DNA of 64,000 nt from Pontiella desulfatans (GCF_900890425.1 NZ_CAAHFG010000002.1:558001-622000); one strand, 5' to 3'; positions 37,556 to 46,357 are shown, numbered from the stretch's first letter. Notes: generated from the letters alone by a model not told the origin. Made by a program: numbers and translations.

Positions 37556-38392
37556 ATGAAATCGGTTTTTTGGCAGACAAAACCTTATGAAAATGTTTTT
37601 CGGATCAACCGGCAGCCCGAGCTGGTTTTCCGTTGGCATCATCATACCTACTGGGAGATCTTCGGTGTGGTGACTGGGGAGGGGCAGGTGCTCATTGGCG
37701 ACTGTCAGCAGCACGTGCAGGCCGGCGAAGTCTACGTGGTTGCCCCGGGCGTCCCGCATTCGTTTTTTGCACTCACCAACCCGGAACAGGAGCAGAAAGC
37801 CGGCGACTTCCTGATTTTTGTGATCGATCTGGATGCAATGGGCCCCCTTGCCGGCGAAGCCCGGCTTCAGCGCTGGGAGAAAGCCGCCAAAGGCGGGCTT
37901 TGTTATCGCGGAGAGGCGGCGCGCGAAGCGCTGGATTTGCTGGCCTTCGCCGAACAGAAAGAAGGCCTGCCGCAGACCATCGCCGCCCTGCAGGTCGTTG
38001 AACACTTAATGACCACCCGCCACGGCGGCGCACTGAGCGGCTTCGCGCTCACCGAAAATGTTTCGCAACGCGACACCGAACGCATTGAGCGCGTGCTCGA
38101 AGATCTGCATCACCGCTTTGCCGAACCCGTCAGTCTGCCGGAGCTCGCCGCCGCCCACGGCATGAGCGAAAAAACGCTCGCGCGAATTTTCAAAAAATCA
38201 ACCGGACAGACCGTTGTTGAATACCTCAACCGCCTGCGAATCTCCACCGCCTGCCAGCGGTTGACCGCCACCGATCAGCTCGTTACCCAGATCGCCTACG
38301 ACTGCGGCTTCGGATCGCTCTCCAGCTTCAACCGCATGTTCAGACGCTACCAGAACACGACCCCCTCCGCCTGCCGCAAGTCCGCTCCTTGA
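37556..38392 (+). CDS. AraC-family regulator with N-terminal cupin domain
   Basis: 278 aa. Residues about 20-110 form a cupin sensor (FRWHHHTYWEIFGVVTGEGQ ... GEVYVVAPGVPHSF) with the histidines seen in AraC-type cupins. Residues about 175-275 contain the two helix-turn-helices (VSLPELAAAHGMSEKTLARIFKKSTG and QIAYDCGFGSLSSFNRMFRRYQNTTP). It is divergent from the five-gene sugar operon, so it is the likely activator of that operon. The ligand is probably a monosaccharide or its phosphate (inference). Confidence 0.9.
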   Translation: MKSVFWQTKPYENVFRINRQPELVFRWHHHTYWEIFGVVTGEGQVLIGDCQQHVQAGEVYVVAPGVPHSFFALTNPEQEQKAGDFLIFVIDLDAMGPLAGEARLQRWEKAAKGGLCYRGEAAREALDLLAFAEQKEGLPQTIAALQVVEHLMTTRHGGALSGFALTENVSQRDTERIERVLEDLHHRFAEPVSLPELAAAHGMSEKTLARIFKKSTGQTVVEYLNRLRISTACQRLTATDQLVTQIAYDCGFGSLSSFNRMFRRYQNTTPSACRKSAP

Positions 38393-38732
38393 GCCCTCTG
38401 GGGTGCGGAAATGAAGAGTACGATAAAAAATAAATCATTCTAACGGATAAAAGAAGTTTTAAGACGAGTTTCCGCAGTTGGGAACGATTTTCTCCGGGGA
38501 ATTGGTGTGTGCGAAAACGAAACGCACGATGAAATATGACTGAGTCTAGCGGATTACAATAGATTTGAAGAGCCAATTTTAACCCTTCTTTCGCTATTCG
38601 CGGGCAAACCCGCCTTTTTCGAGGGGGGAAACCTTCGTTCCACCCAATGTTTTCAGGGGTGTATGTTCGAAAACAGGCTGTAGTGAAGACCTTGCCCGTT
38701 GACGATCCGTTTTTCTGTGGAAAAATCGGAGC
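38393..38732. other. IS-flanking noncoding region
   Basis: A 340-bp gap between the AraC gene and the transposase fragment. It contains a hairpin-like 'cgggcaaacccg' and probably the left end of a transposable element, but I could not match a terminal inverted repeat to a partner. Confidence 0.4.
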
Positions 38733-39343
38733 ATGTACCTGAGAGCGTATAAGCGAATCAATGACGGCAAGGAGCATCGCTATTGGAGCGTGGTGGAAAG
38801 CGTTCGCACCAAGCGCGGCGTTCACCAACGTCAGCTTCTTTATCTGGGCGAACTCAATGACAGCCAGAAGGCGCAGTGGTGCTCGGCGCTGGATGTGTTC
38901 GACGAATCGAATGCTTCGGTCCGGCAGATGAGTCTCTTTCCGGAGGACCGGACTCCTCCTCCGGAGGTCTCCAATCCCGTTCAGATCCGGCTCAGCCAAA
39001 TGACGTTTCATCATCCGCGCCAGTGGGGCGGGTGCTGGCTGGCGACGGAGCTGTGGAATCAGCTTGATCTGGATCGCTTCTGGGAGCCCCGGCTGCCGGA
39101 GAGCCGCAAAGGAACCGGCTGGCTCAGCGTTCTCAAAACGCTGGTCTGTTATCGTCTGCTCGATCCGGGCAGCGAATGGCGGTTGCACCGCGACTGGTTC
39201 AAAACCTGTGCAATGGCCGACTTGCTGGGCGAAGATGACTCCATTGCCGCCAAAGACACGCTGTATCGCTGTCTCGACAAACTCTGCGAACACAAGAACG
39301 ACCTGTTTTCGTTCCTGAAAACACAATGGAGTCTGCTGTTCAG
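38733..39343 (+). pseudogene. IS1634-type transposase, N-terminal fragment
   Basis: MYLRAYKRINDGKEHRYWSV followed by VRTKRGVHQRQLLYLGELN is the characteristic beginning of IS1634/IS4-superfamily transposases. The frame continues with SRKGTGWLSVLKTLVCYRLLDPGSEW up to about residue 203 (FLKTQWSLLF), then runs into the antisense of an IS1182-type fragment. No first catalytic Asp segment (VLLYDLT) is reached. About two thirds of the protein is missing, so it cannot be active. The likely junction is near 39340. Confidence 0.8.
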
Positions 39344-39867
39344 CCTTGGCCGTGAGTTGAGCGACTTCCTTGCGTAGCATTTCAATCTGCTCCCCGGCGC
39401 GTTTATAGCTGACGGCCGCATGTTTGCTGGCGTTGGCCTTGATCTTGGTGCCGCGCCGACCTTCTTGAGCCCGGCGGGGTTTCCTGCGCCATAAGCAAGA
39501 CCTCCACGAAGGCCTTCTCGAAGAGTTCCCGGTTCTTGCGCCGGAAGGTGCAAAGGGTGTCATGGTCGGGATGCAGGCTGCCTCCGCAGATGTAGCGCAC
39601 CACCACATCCGAATGGGTGGCATCCTCGATGACGCGTGATGAGAACCGCCCGGTCGCATAGCAGTAGATCAGCAGCGTGAGCATCATTCGTGGCGGATAC
39701 TGCTCATCGCCCGTTCCTCGGCAGTTGGTGCTAAAGTATTCGGCAGGGAGTCGATCGACCGCATCGATCAGAAAATGAACAATGTGATTTTCTGGAATCC
39801 AGTCGCGCAGATCCGGCGGCAAAAGCATCGGGGTGTCCCGGTCGAGATTTTTGAGTCGCGTGGCCAT
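39340..39867 (-). pseudogene. IS1182-type transposase fragment, frameshifted
   Basis: The start MATRLKNLDRDTPMLLPPDL plus MMLTLLIYCYATGRFSSRVIE and SLHPDHDTLCTFRR is the N-terminal (DUF772-like) half of an IS1182-type transposase. The frame shifts near 39460: the expected continuation (GTKIKANASKHAAVSYKRAG ... EMLRKEVAQLTAKAEQ) is in another frame. The 3' half with the catalytic domain is absent, cut at the junction with the IS1634 fragment. Confidence 0.8.
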
Positions 39868-39884
39868 AAGCCTTCTTCATTAAG

Positions 39885-40485
39885 ACAAGAGAAGTCTGGC
39901 ACGTTTACTAAAGTATTAATAGATGAAATGTCGGCTAAGTCCGACAGACTGCTAGCCCAAAAGATGCTTCCTTTGAGGTTCAGCAAATTGTTGAGTGGAT
40001 TGATGGCGCAAGTCAGTTGCTGGGAGTGAAATTGGATGAAGCGTACAAACCTCCAGTCATGGCTACGGCAAACCGCCTGCCTCGTTTTGTCATTAATTAT
40101 GTCCAAAAAAACGCAGATATTCCTGACTTCCCCTCGCCGGTTTTACCATCTCCAAAGCAATACAAGCTTGCCCGGAAGAAGTTGGCGCATGTGTTTAAGG
40201 CGGGAGGAGCTGTCGAAGGTAGTTATGCGCTTCAGGATGCAAAAAAGATAATCGACCCGGCACGGGATGCTTAAAGAGGTATGTGAAACTCATCGCGCGT
40301 ACGATAAAATTGACCTGACACAAATGCCTGCGGACTATTTGCCGCGCACGAATTACGTGCCTGCGTGCTCCTTCTCTGAATACAGACGACGTGTGCCGGC
40401 TATTCCTTGGGACAAGACCGAAAGTGTAAAACTGACAGATTACTATCAGGTAATTCATAGAAGAATGTTAACCCAAGTTTCTTAA
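39885..40485 (+). pseudogene. Remnant of an unrecognised gene (frameshifted)
   Basis: Pieces in three frames read like one eroded coding sequence: SGTFTKVLIDEMSAKSDRLLAQ (about 39897-39960), then KDASFEVQQIVEWIDGASQL to PARDA (to 40274), then MLKEVCETHRAYDKI to MLTQVS (to 40485). Codon use and composition look protein-like, but no complete start-to-stop frame exists and I do not recognise the family. It abuts the intact IS1634-family transposase and may be the upstream part of the region whose far side is the UvrD-like tail at 42474. Confidence 0.45.
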
Positions 40486-40543
40486 CGGCTCGCGTAAGTT
40501 ACTCGTAATCAACGATCGGACCTTTTGTGGCACTACAAAGTCG

Positions 40544-42343
40544 TTAGCGTTTCAGTTCCGTTTTGCGCGGTGGATACGCGCGTTTCCAGTCGATTCCCAG
40601 CAAGGCATAAACTCGCTCTTGTTCTGCATCCGGCTGACTGGGCTTGCGGATGGATATTTCGTTTCCGCTTTCAAGTGGCAGCCGGGTGGTTGCCACAACA
40701 TGGGTGCCGAGTAGGCGGCGCAGAGTGCGCCACTCCCGAAGGTCACCGGAGGTTTCAAGCCGGTAGCCGATCCAGCGCAGCAGGTGATAGGCGAGTACGC
40801 TGATAAAGATGTGCCCGTCGACGCGCTTTTCGAGTTGGTGGAAGTTTGGACGCAGCCCGAGTGTGCTCTTGAGCATGCGGAACCCTTTTTCAGCTTCGAG
40901 CAGGGTCATGTAGAGCTCCCAGAGCGTTTCGGCTTCCATGCTTTTGTCGGTTTTGAGGACGTAGTCGCCGCATAGCGCGAGCGCTTCGTCGAGCTTCTCA
41001 TCGTTGCGGGCAAGAAGTAGGGTTTGGTCTTTGTGCTCGGCTTTATAGAAGCGGGCAACCCGAGGGTGTTTCTTCAGGAAGGCTCCGATCTTGCGTTCGA
41101 TTACATCCGGCTTTTTGAGCCTTCCTTTTTCAATACGCCTGCGCAAGGATTCGCCGTCGGCAAGGAACCATTTTTCGGCGTTGGAAATCATGGCGCGTTC
41201 TTTTTCCCCGCGTTGGGCACTCCGGCAGAGCACGAGACAGCAGTTTTTATTTTCCGGATCGGCGATACGCTTGACCTCTACCTGCTTGTCCGCTTTGCGC
41301 CCAGGGAGCGCACAAAAGGTTTCATTTGCGAAGTATTCGGCATAGCGACTCCGGCTCCCTCGGGTGATGTTTACGATGTAGGAGCATCCGCGTTGTTCAA
41401 GTAGCTTCAGGTTTTCTTCCGAGACGAACCCGGCGTCGAGGATTACGACGGGCTTGAGCTCTTGGTCGCCGAGCTCCAGCCGGTCGAGCATGGCCAGTAG
41501 CGTTTTTGTATCGGCGATGTTCCCCTCGAACACCTCGTGCGCCAGAGCAAACCCATGTTCGTCGAATGCCATGCCGACCGCGACTTGGCGGCAGTCGTTG
41601 CGCTTCTGTTTATTCTTGCCGTGCTTCGCCTTCGGGTTGCTTTGGCAAAGACCTTCAAAATGAGTATTGGTGACGTCGTAAAGCACGATGCTTCGGCGCA
41701 AGCTGAAGAGTTCCTGCTCACTGGAACGAAGCTCCTTCTCGATTTTTCGCCGGATTTTAAGGAGTTCGTCACTGGTTTTGTAGAGTCGATCTTTTGTGGT
41801 TTTCGTAACGCCCACTCCGAGGATCTCCGGCAGCGCTGTCCGGTTCGACCAATCAATTAGCGCCCATTCGCTGAGCGGCTCGACCAATCGGTTAATCACC
41901 ATTAGCTGAGCAATGGCTATGTGCTCCGGCTTCATTCCAAGACTGCTTAAAATCGCCGAAAGCCCCAGCGCCTCCCACGCCTTAAGCGCCACCAAATGAG
42001 GCCCGAACCCCACCACATAATCGGTTCGAATCCTCTCAACCAGTACGCCATCAAGCCGGGTTGTGCCAGGAGCCAGCGCAACCGCCTTGGACTGCTCCGC
42101 AATTTTATGGATCCGTACAACCCATTCAGCACCCACCCTCGAAAGCCTTGCTGGAAAAAGTGATTGCTCGCCACGCAGGCGCAACTCCACAGCCTTTGCA
42201 ATTATTCCCCGCTCATCGGTCGGAACCGCAGCATCGCCAAGCGATGCCAAAACCCGTTGACGCGGCAACCCCTCCTCATTTCGGTAGGACTCCACCAGCT
42301 GAAGCACCGACGTTGCGCGAACCGTCTTTTCCCTGAAGAACAT
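40544..42343 (-). CDS. IS1634-family transposase (intact)
   Basis: 599 aa, full length for the family. The DDE catalytic core is readable: first Asp in SIVLYDVTNTHFEG, second Asp in VVILDAGFVSEEN, and Glu in LLEAEKGFRMLKS, followed by the HIFISVLAYHLLRWI segment conserved near the C-terminus. It differs clearly from the IS1634-type fragment at 38733, so these are two separate elements. It is probably mobile, because nothing is broken. I did not find convincing terminal inverted repeats; 'ggcactac' occurs on both sides, but in direct orientation. Confidence 0.9.
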   Translation of the reverse strand: MFFREKTVRATSVLQLVESYRNEEGLPRQRVLASLGDAAVPTDERGIIAKAVELRLRGEQSLFPARLSRVGAEWVVRIHKIAEQSKAVALAPGTTRLDGVLVERIRTDYVVGFGPHLVALKAWEALGLSAILSSLGMKPEHIAIAQLMVINRLVEPLSEWALIDWSNRTALPEILGVGVTKTTKDRLYKTSDELLKIRRKIEKELRSSEQELFSLRRSIVLYDVTNTHFEGLCQSNPKAKHGKNKQKRNDCRQVAVGMAFDEHGFALAHEVFEGNIADTKTLLAMLDRLELGDQELKPVVILDAGFVSEENLKLLEQRGCSYIVNITRGSRSRYAEYFANETFCALPGRKADKQVEVKRIADPENKNCCLVLCRSAQRGEKERAMISNAEKWFLADGESLRRRIEKGRLKKPDVIERKIGAFLKKHPRVARFYKAEHKDQTLLLARNDEKLDEALALCGDYVLKTDKSMEAETLWELYMTLLEAEKGFRMLKSTLGLRPNFHQLEKRVDGHIFISVLAYHLLRWIGYRLETSGDLREWRTLRRLLGTHVVATTRLPLESGNEISIRKPSQPDAEQERVYALLGIDWKRAYPPRKTELKR

Positions 42344-42473
42344 GCCAAAATCATACCAAGACCGAGTTGTGCGTCAACCGGCTCAGGCAAATTGCAGGCA
42401 CTACGCCGCGACCTCCACGTTGGAAACACGTGACTTACAACAAAAACGGCACCGAAATGGGGTGAAAAAGTCG

Positions 42474-42659
42474 CTTTTTCCCATTTTAAAACGAGCTTCT
42501 AAGAAGCTTGGGCTAGCAGTCTCTGGCCAGGATAATGTCATTGCAGGTAAGGAGGCAGAGGCAAAAGAGAGAGCTCTTTTGTATGTTTCCCTTACTCGTG
42601 CCCGAAAAAGTGCCTACATGACCAGTTGCGGCGAACCGAGTCCATACCTCGTTGCTTAG
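42474..42659 (+). pseudogene. C-terminal remnant of a UvrD/Rep-type helicase
   Basis: The last ~45 codons read KEAEAKERALLYVSLTRARK followed by SAYMTSCGEPSPYL and a stop, which is motif VI and the tail of UvrD-like helicases (the Arg of LTRAR is the arginine finger). No helicase motifs I-V are present upstream, where IS sequence begins, so only the tail survives. Confidence 0.75.
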
Positions 42660-42696
42660 CGAAAAATTTATAAACTGCGACTACTTTTGAGTAGTG

Positions 42697-42879
42697 ATGG
42701 AAGCAGATCAGCAGAGTGCCCCCTATGCACTCGAAGAAAAACTTGCGGCGATGGAATGCCATTTGCGTGATATCCGGACGGATGTGTCCTGGATTCTGAC
42801 GGCAGTTCGCGATGAACTCGAAGCTATCAGGCAGCGCGATTTTTGGCAGGAGTACCGCGAGACCTACCAACAGGAGTAG
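42697..42879 (+). CDS. Small hypothetical protein
   Basis: 60 aa from ATG 42697 (a GTG directly before it is also possible): EADQQSAPYALEEKLAAMEC ... LEAIRQRDFWQEYRETYQQE. It is predicted all-helical and charged, with no recognised domain and no clear Shine-Dalgarno. It could be a short remnant of the disrupted region. Confidence 0.4.
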   Translation: MEADQQSAPYALEEKLAAMECHLRDIRTDVSWILTAVRDELEAIRQRDFWQEYRETYQQE

Positions 42880-43239
42880 AGGCGATTATGTCTTTGCTCC
42901 TTTTTTTATTTCCGACCACGGAATACACCGAACACACGGAACAGAGCGGGAATTATTTTGACCGCGAATGACGCGAATGGGCGCGAATTAAGAACGGGAA
43001 ACTAAGCGGAAATGATGTTGGCCACGAAAAGGCACAAGAAATCACAAAAAAGCGGAAGTATATTTAACCGCAGATGAACGCCGATAGGAAATAAACGACT
43101 CGGGTTCCCCGTCACCTGCACGCAGGGTTTGGATTAAATGGCGCAGGTCGCGACAAACCAGTTTGCCGATCCCGGCTCCAAAAATCCAATTGCGTTTATT
43201 TCCAGAACAGCCATCTCCTATTAGTGAAAATCAGTGTCC

Positions 43240-43298
43240 ATTGAACCGTGCCTCCGGCACTATTTCCTTTCGGAAATTATTTATCGCTGCGCTTTCAG
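43240..43298 (-). repeat. Structured double-hairpin element, copy 1 (minus orientation)
   Basis: This is the near-exact reverse complement of 44041-44100. It contains two adjacent hairpins, gtgcc-tcc-ggcac and tttcc-ttt-ggaaa, with conserved flanks. Confidence 0.75.
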
Positions 43299-43334
43299 GT
43301 GCCTTTTTGTGGCAAACATTTCCCCCTCGGTTTT

Positions 43335-43388
43335 ACTCGGCTGTCCCTCACCTGTCCGCCGTAGCCTCTCGGGCGAAGGAGGAAGCGA
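43335..43388 (+). repeat. 54-bp direct repeat, copy 1
   Basis: It matches 44222-44275 with only a few differences; the shared core is cacctgtccgccgtagcc followed by gggcgaaggaggaagcga. Confidence 0.8.
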
Positions 43389-44040
43389 TAGCGGGGGGTG
43401 AAAAATATCCCATACCGATAACCGGTAACGATTAACTGATAACTGAAATTGCACCCCAGAAAATGAGTGCAATTTCCCCATATGAAAACGATTCAAAAAA
43501 TCCGTTTGATGCCATTTGCTTGAACGGTAACACCGCGAAGGAACTGATGCCAAACTCTGGCTGAACACAGTGGATTCGCTTTGAGGTTTACGGCTTCGCC
43601 AAACCTTGTCTTGTACACGCGTTCCCCGTCGAGAGGAACCATCTATGTAGCGACCGCTACGAATTCTACAAAACACCATTTCACCACGGAAAACACTGAC
43701 TACACGGAAAGTTTTGACCGCTAATTGACGCGAATTTCAACAACCGTTTTTAGCCATAAAAAGGCACGAGACCGCCGAAGGCAGAGGCTGGCGCAAAGCG
43801 ACGGCAACGAACGAAGTGAGAGGCAACACACAAGAATTTCAACGGAAACCCCAAAGATTTCTTAACCACGAAGCACACGAATAGACACGAAAAATTTCAG
43901 TCGCGAATGAAGATTTTCTACAACCACTCCCGCCGGTCGTTAGAGGGGCTCCGAGGAATAGAGAGAAGATTTAATCCGCAGATTTTTGAGATGCTCGCAG
44001 ATGAAGGAACCCGATGCGTCTTGATAAATCCATTGTGCCG

Positions 44041-44102
44041 CCTGAAAGCACAGCGATAAATAATTTCCGCAAGGAAATAGTGCCGAAGGCACGGTTCAAT
44101 CA
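44041..44102 (+). repeat. Structured double-hairpin element, copy 2
   Basis: Hairpins TTTCC-gcaa-GGAAA and GTGCC-gaa-GGCAC are followed by cggttcaat. It is inverted relative to copy 1, and copy 3 at 45727-45784 has different stem bases with the same pairing. Confidence 0.75.
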
Positions 44103-44109
44103 TAACTTG

Positions 44110-44200
44110 TGCCCCGAATCTCGATTCGCGCCCCAAGAGTTTTTGATCCGCACGACCTCGATGAGGTCAACCAACTCCGTTGGTCGGTTCCCTTTTATGG
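44110..44200 (+). repeat. Cluster of short perfect hairpins
   Basis: Three back-to-back hairpins: cgaatc-tc-gattcg, gacctc-gat-gaggtc and ccaac-tcc-gttgg, within about 80 bp and directly before the second 54-bp repeat. Confidence 0.55.
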
Positions 44201-44221
44201 CACCAGCACCCCCTCTGCCTT

Positions 44222-44275
44222 GCTCGGCTGTCACTCACCTGTCCGCCGTAGCCTTTCGGGCGAAGGAGGAAGCGA
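44222..44275 (+). repeat. 54-bp direct repeat, copy 2
   Basis: Partner of 43335-43388. Both copies follow a copy of the structured element at a similar distance, so the two together may be one composite repeat that was duplicated and partly inverted. Confidence 0.8.
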
Positions 44276-44391
44276 AGCGGCCCGAAGGTTCGGGCTCTGC
44301 GAGGTTGTGAAAAACATCCAATCTCAAATCCTGACCATCGAGTTTATCCGGTCAGAAAATTACCAAGCCAACAAACAGAAAGGAGATTCAG

Positions 44392-45687
44392 ATGAATCAG
44401 ATTACATTGGATACAGTCCGGCAGATGATGAAGCGCGAGCTAGGCGCAGATTCATTTATTGCCGGCATGGTTCAGTCGGTTACGGCTGACCCGAAGATTC
44501 CTACGGCATGTATCAATGCCAAGGGAGAAATGAAATACAGTCCGGCGTTTGTGTCGGAGCAGGTAAAGACGGAGCAGGATCTATTCTGCCTGATCTTTCA
44601 CGAAATTCTACACCCGGCGTTTGGCCATTTCATCTATGGCCGCGATGAGGTGAGTAACATCGCCTGCGATGCGATTATTAATGCGCTGATCAGTCAGTTC
44701 TACGCAGCAGCATCCGGAAAAGGATCGCTGTTTGAACGGCTGTATGAGTCTCAGGGGCTGGAGTCGATCCTTCGTCCGGAAAGCAAATGCACCAATGGAC
44801 GGTATCGGTATCTTTATCAGCACCTTTACCCGAAGTGGACGGCTTATGATGAGCTGAGTGCGGGTGAGGTGATCCGGACATTAAAAATGCTGATGCCGCA
44901 GCAGGAAGCCGCACCGCTGCTGGTCGGATCACATGGATCTGCAACAGAAGGATCAGGGAGTTTCGGAACGGAACAACTTCAGGGCATTGCCGGAGAAATT
45001 GCGGAGCATGTGGCCAATCATCAGGGCTGTACCGGAAGTATGTTCGGCGGCCTGAAGAAGATGATCATCGAGATCATGAAGACCAAGCGAAGCCTGCGGC
45101 AGGAGCTGCTGCTCAACTACACCACCCGCAAGCGGCTGGACGGGTTTTTCTGCACTGAGCAGAGTCAGCGCCGAGCCACCTCGCCCTTTCCGCTCAATCC
45201 GAGCCGACGCGATATGGTGCTTTTGAGTGCGGACATTTGGCCGGGATTCTTTCGGAACCGTCAGCCGGAACTGAAACATCGACGCGAAGGCATTGCTGTT
45301 TTCCTGGATGTATCCGGATCGGTGAATCAACACCTGCCGGAAATTGCCGGGCTGCTGGCCCGTTACCGTAAGGAGATCCGCTCGGTCTATCAGTTCAGTA
45401 ACGCGGTGTCTGAAATCACGATGGATGCGTTGTTGCGCGGCTATGTCGAAACCACCTACGGAACCGACTTCAACTGTGTTGCCCAGACCATTCTAAGAGA
45501 ACAGCTGGAACGGGCGGTGATCATCACCGACGGCCACGCCTCGCTGTCGGAGCTCAACGCTATCGGGCTGAGGGATGCCGGGGTGCATCTGCTGACGGTG
45601 CTGTTTGGATTTCGCTGCAACGGGGAAGTCCTGCGCCCCTTTGGGGATGTTATGGCACTGAATGAAATAACGGAAGGAGAAGAATGA
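44392..45687 (+). CDS. HEXXH-metallopeptidase-like/vWA domain protein (DUF2201 type)
   Basis: 431 aa. The N-terminal domain has a zinc-peptidase-like helix, H70-E-I-L-H74 in LIFHEILHPAFGHF. The C-terminal domain is a von Willebrand A fold with the MIDAS motif D306-V-S-G-S (FLDVSGSVNQHLP) and later TTYGTDFN and VIITDGHASL. This combination is the DUF2201/putative metallopeptidase plus vWA arrangement usually encoded with a MoxR ATPase, here at 46514. Known MoxR-vWA pairs act as chaperone-like remodelling or conflict-system modules; the substrate here is unknown. The start has a strong Shine-Dalgarno (aaaggagattc). It may be the first gene of the island's functional cluster, expressed from the region after the hairpin cluster. 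Confidence 0.82.
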   Translation: MNQITLDTVRQMMKRELGADSFIAGMVQSVTADPKIPTACINAKGEMKYSPAFVSEQVKTEQDLFCLIFHEILHPAFGHFIYGRDEVSNIACDAIINALISQFYAAASGKGSLFERLYESQGLESILRPESKCTNGRYRYLYQHLYPKWTAYDELSAGEVIRTLKMLMPQQEAAPLLVGSHGSATEGSGSFGTEQLQGIAGEIAEHVANHQGCTGSMFGGLKKMIIEIMKTKRSLRQELLLNYTTRKRLDGFFCTEQSQRRATSPFPLNPSRRDMVLLSADIWPGFFRNRQPELKHRREGIAVFLDVSGSVNQHLPEIAGLLARYRKEIRSVYQFSNAVSEITMDALLRGYVETTYGTDFNCVAQTILREQLERAVIITDGHASLSELNAIGLRDAGVHLLTVLFGFRCNGEVLRPFGDVMALNEITEGEE

Positions 45688-45726
45688 AACTGGAAACTTG
45701 AAACTGGAAGAAGGTTTTGGTCGCCG

Positions 45727-45784
45727 CCCGAAGCGAAGCGCAGATAATTTCTGAAAGAAATAGAGCTATAGGCTCGGTTCAAAA
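45727..45784 (+). repeat. Structured double-hairpin element, copy 3 (covarying stems)
   Basis: Same layout as copies 1-2: gccgcc.gaag...cagataa, then TTTC-tgaaa-GAAA, then GAGC-tata-GGCTC, then ggttcaa. The stem sequences differ but pairing is kept, which implies selection on structure. Confidence 0.65.
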
Positions 45785-45804
45785 GGCACAAAAAACGCAG
45801 AAGA

Positions 45805-45853
45805 GAAATCGAGAGTCGATTGGGCGCTAATGTCTGATCGGCTTTTTTTGTGA
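45805..45853 (+). terminator. Terminator-like hairpin, copy 1
   Basis: gagtcgatt ... gatcggct is followed by seven T. It is homologous to the hairpin at 46308-46357 after the next gene, including the 'tgggc..aatg' loop. Confidence 0.65.
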
Positions 45854-45911
45854 AGCGGATGGATTCGCGTCAATTCGCGTTCATTCGCGGTTAAAAAATA
45901 AGGAGAAGAAA

Positions 45912-46292
45912 ATGAAGAGTCATGTAGGTATGGAACAAAAGGTTTGTCCGGTGTGTGGACAGGCATTTGATACAGGAACAATCCTGCTGGATAAGCGGCT
46001 GCGCAATAGTTTGGAGCGTAAAACCGTCACCGGTTGGGATCTGTGTCCGAAACACGCGAAGCTGTGGCAAAAGGGATACATCGCCCTGGTGGCGTGTGAT
46101 CCTGAAAAGTCCACGTTCACCGGAAATGCAATCAAGCCGGGAGATGCCTATCGAACCGGAGCGATCGCCCATGTCCGCAAGGCGGTGGCCAGAGAAATAT
46201 TCAATGTGGAGATGACCGGTCCGGTGGCATTTGTTGAGCCGGCTGTGGTCGACATGCTGGAGGAAATGCAGGAGGAAAATAGCGGAGACTGA
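45912..46292 (+). CDS. Small zinc-ribbon protein
   Basis: 126 aa from ATG 45912 with Shine-Dalgarno aaggagaaga. A putative zinc site is formed by C12-x2-C15 (KVCPVCGQ) and C45-x2-H48 (DLCPKHAK). The rest (GYIALVACDPEKS ... VRKAVAREIFNVEMTGPVAFV) is a conserved but unnamed fold, I believe of plasmid/phage-type accessory DNA. It lies between the vWA and MoxR genes and is flanked by homologous terminator hairpins, so it may be transcribed on its own. Confidence 0.65.
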   Translation: MKSHVGMEQKVCPVCGQAFDTGTILLDKRLRNSLERKTVTGWDLCPKHAKLWQKGYIALVACDPEKSTFTGNAIKPGDAYRTGAIAHVRKAVAREIFNVEMTGPVAFVEPAVVDMLEEMQEENSGD

Positions 46293-46307
46293 AGATGAGA
46301 CATGTAA

Positions 46308-46357
46308 ATCGATGAGAGCCGATTGGGCAGCAATGCCGGGTCGGCTCTTTTTTTGTG
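46308..46357 (+). terminator. Terminator-like hairpin, copy 2
   Basis: gagagccgat ... gtcggctc is followed by seven T. It closes the zinc-ribbon gene and is a relative of 45805-45853. Confidence 0.75.

Larger units (their letters stand above)
42880..44391. other. 1.5-kb gene-poor, repeat- and hairpin-rich stretch
   Basis: No ORF here looks coding. It is full of degenerate short repeats of the 'accgcgaatgacgcgaatgg' and 'accacgaagcacacgaatag' type on one strand (about 42950-43080, 43680-43760, 43860-43920), a repeat type scattered in intergenic DNA of many environmental bacteria (family knowledge). Two copies of a 54-bp direct repeat (43335-43388 and 44222-44275) and inverted copies of a structured element (43240, 44041) are listed separately. 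Short perfect hairpins cluster at 44110-44200. Confidence 0.7.

Noticed and set aside
38340-39659. A 439-codon minus frame over the IS region
   Set aside because: It runs through the shifted part of the IS1182-type fragment, then antisense of the IS1634-type fragment and noncoding DNA; not a gene.
40500-42480. Terminal inverted repeats for the intact IS1634-family element
   Set aside because: The only shared string (ggcactac) is in direct orientation; no convincing inverted pair or target duplication was found by eye.
42880-44391. A CRISPR array in the repeat-rich stretch
   Set aside because: The repeats are short, degenerate and irregularly spaced, with no constant repeat/spacer length and no cas genes.
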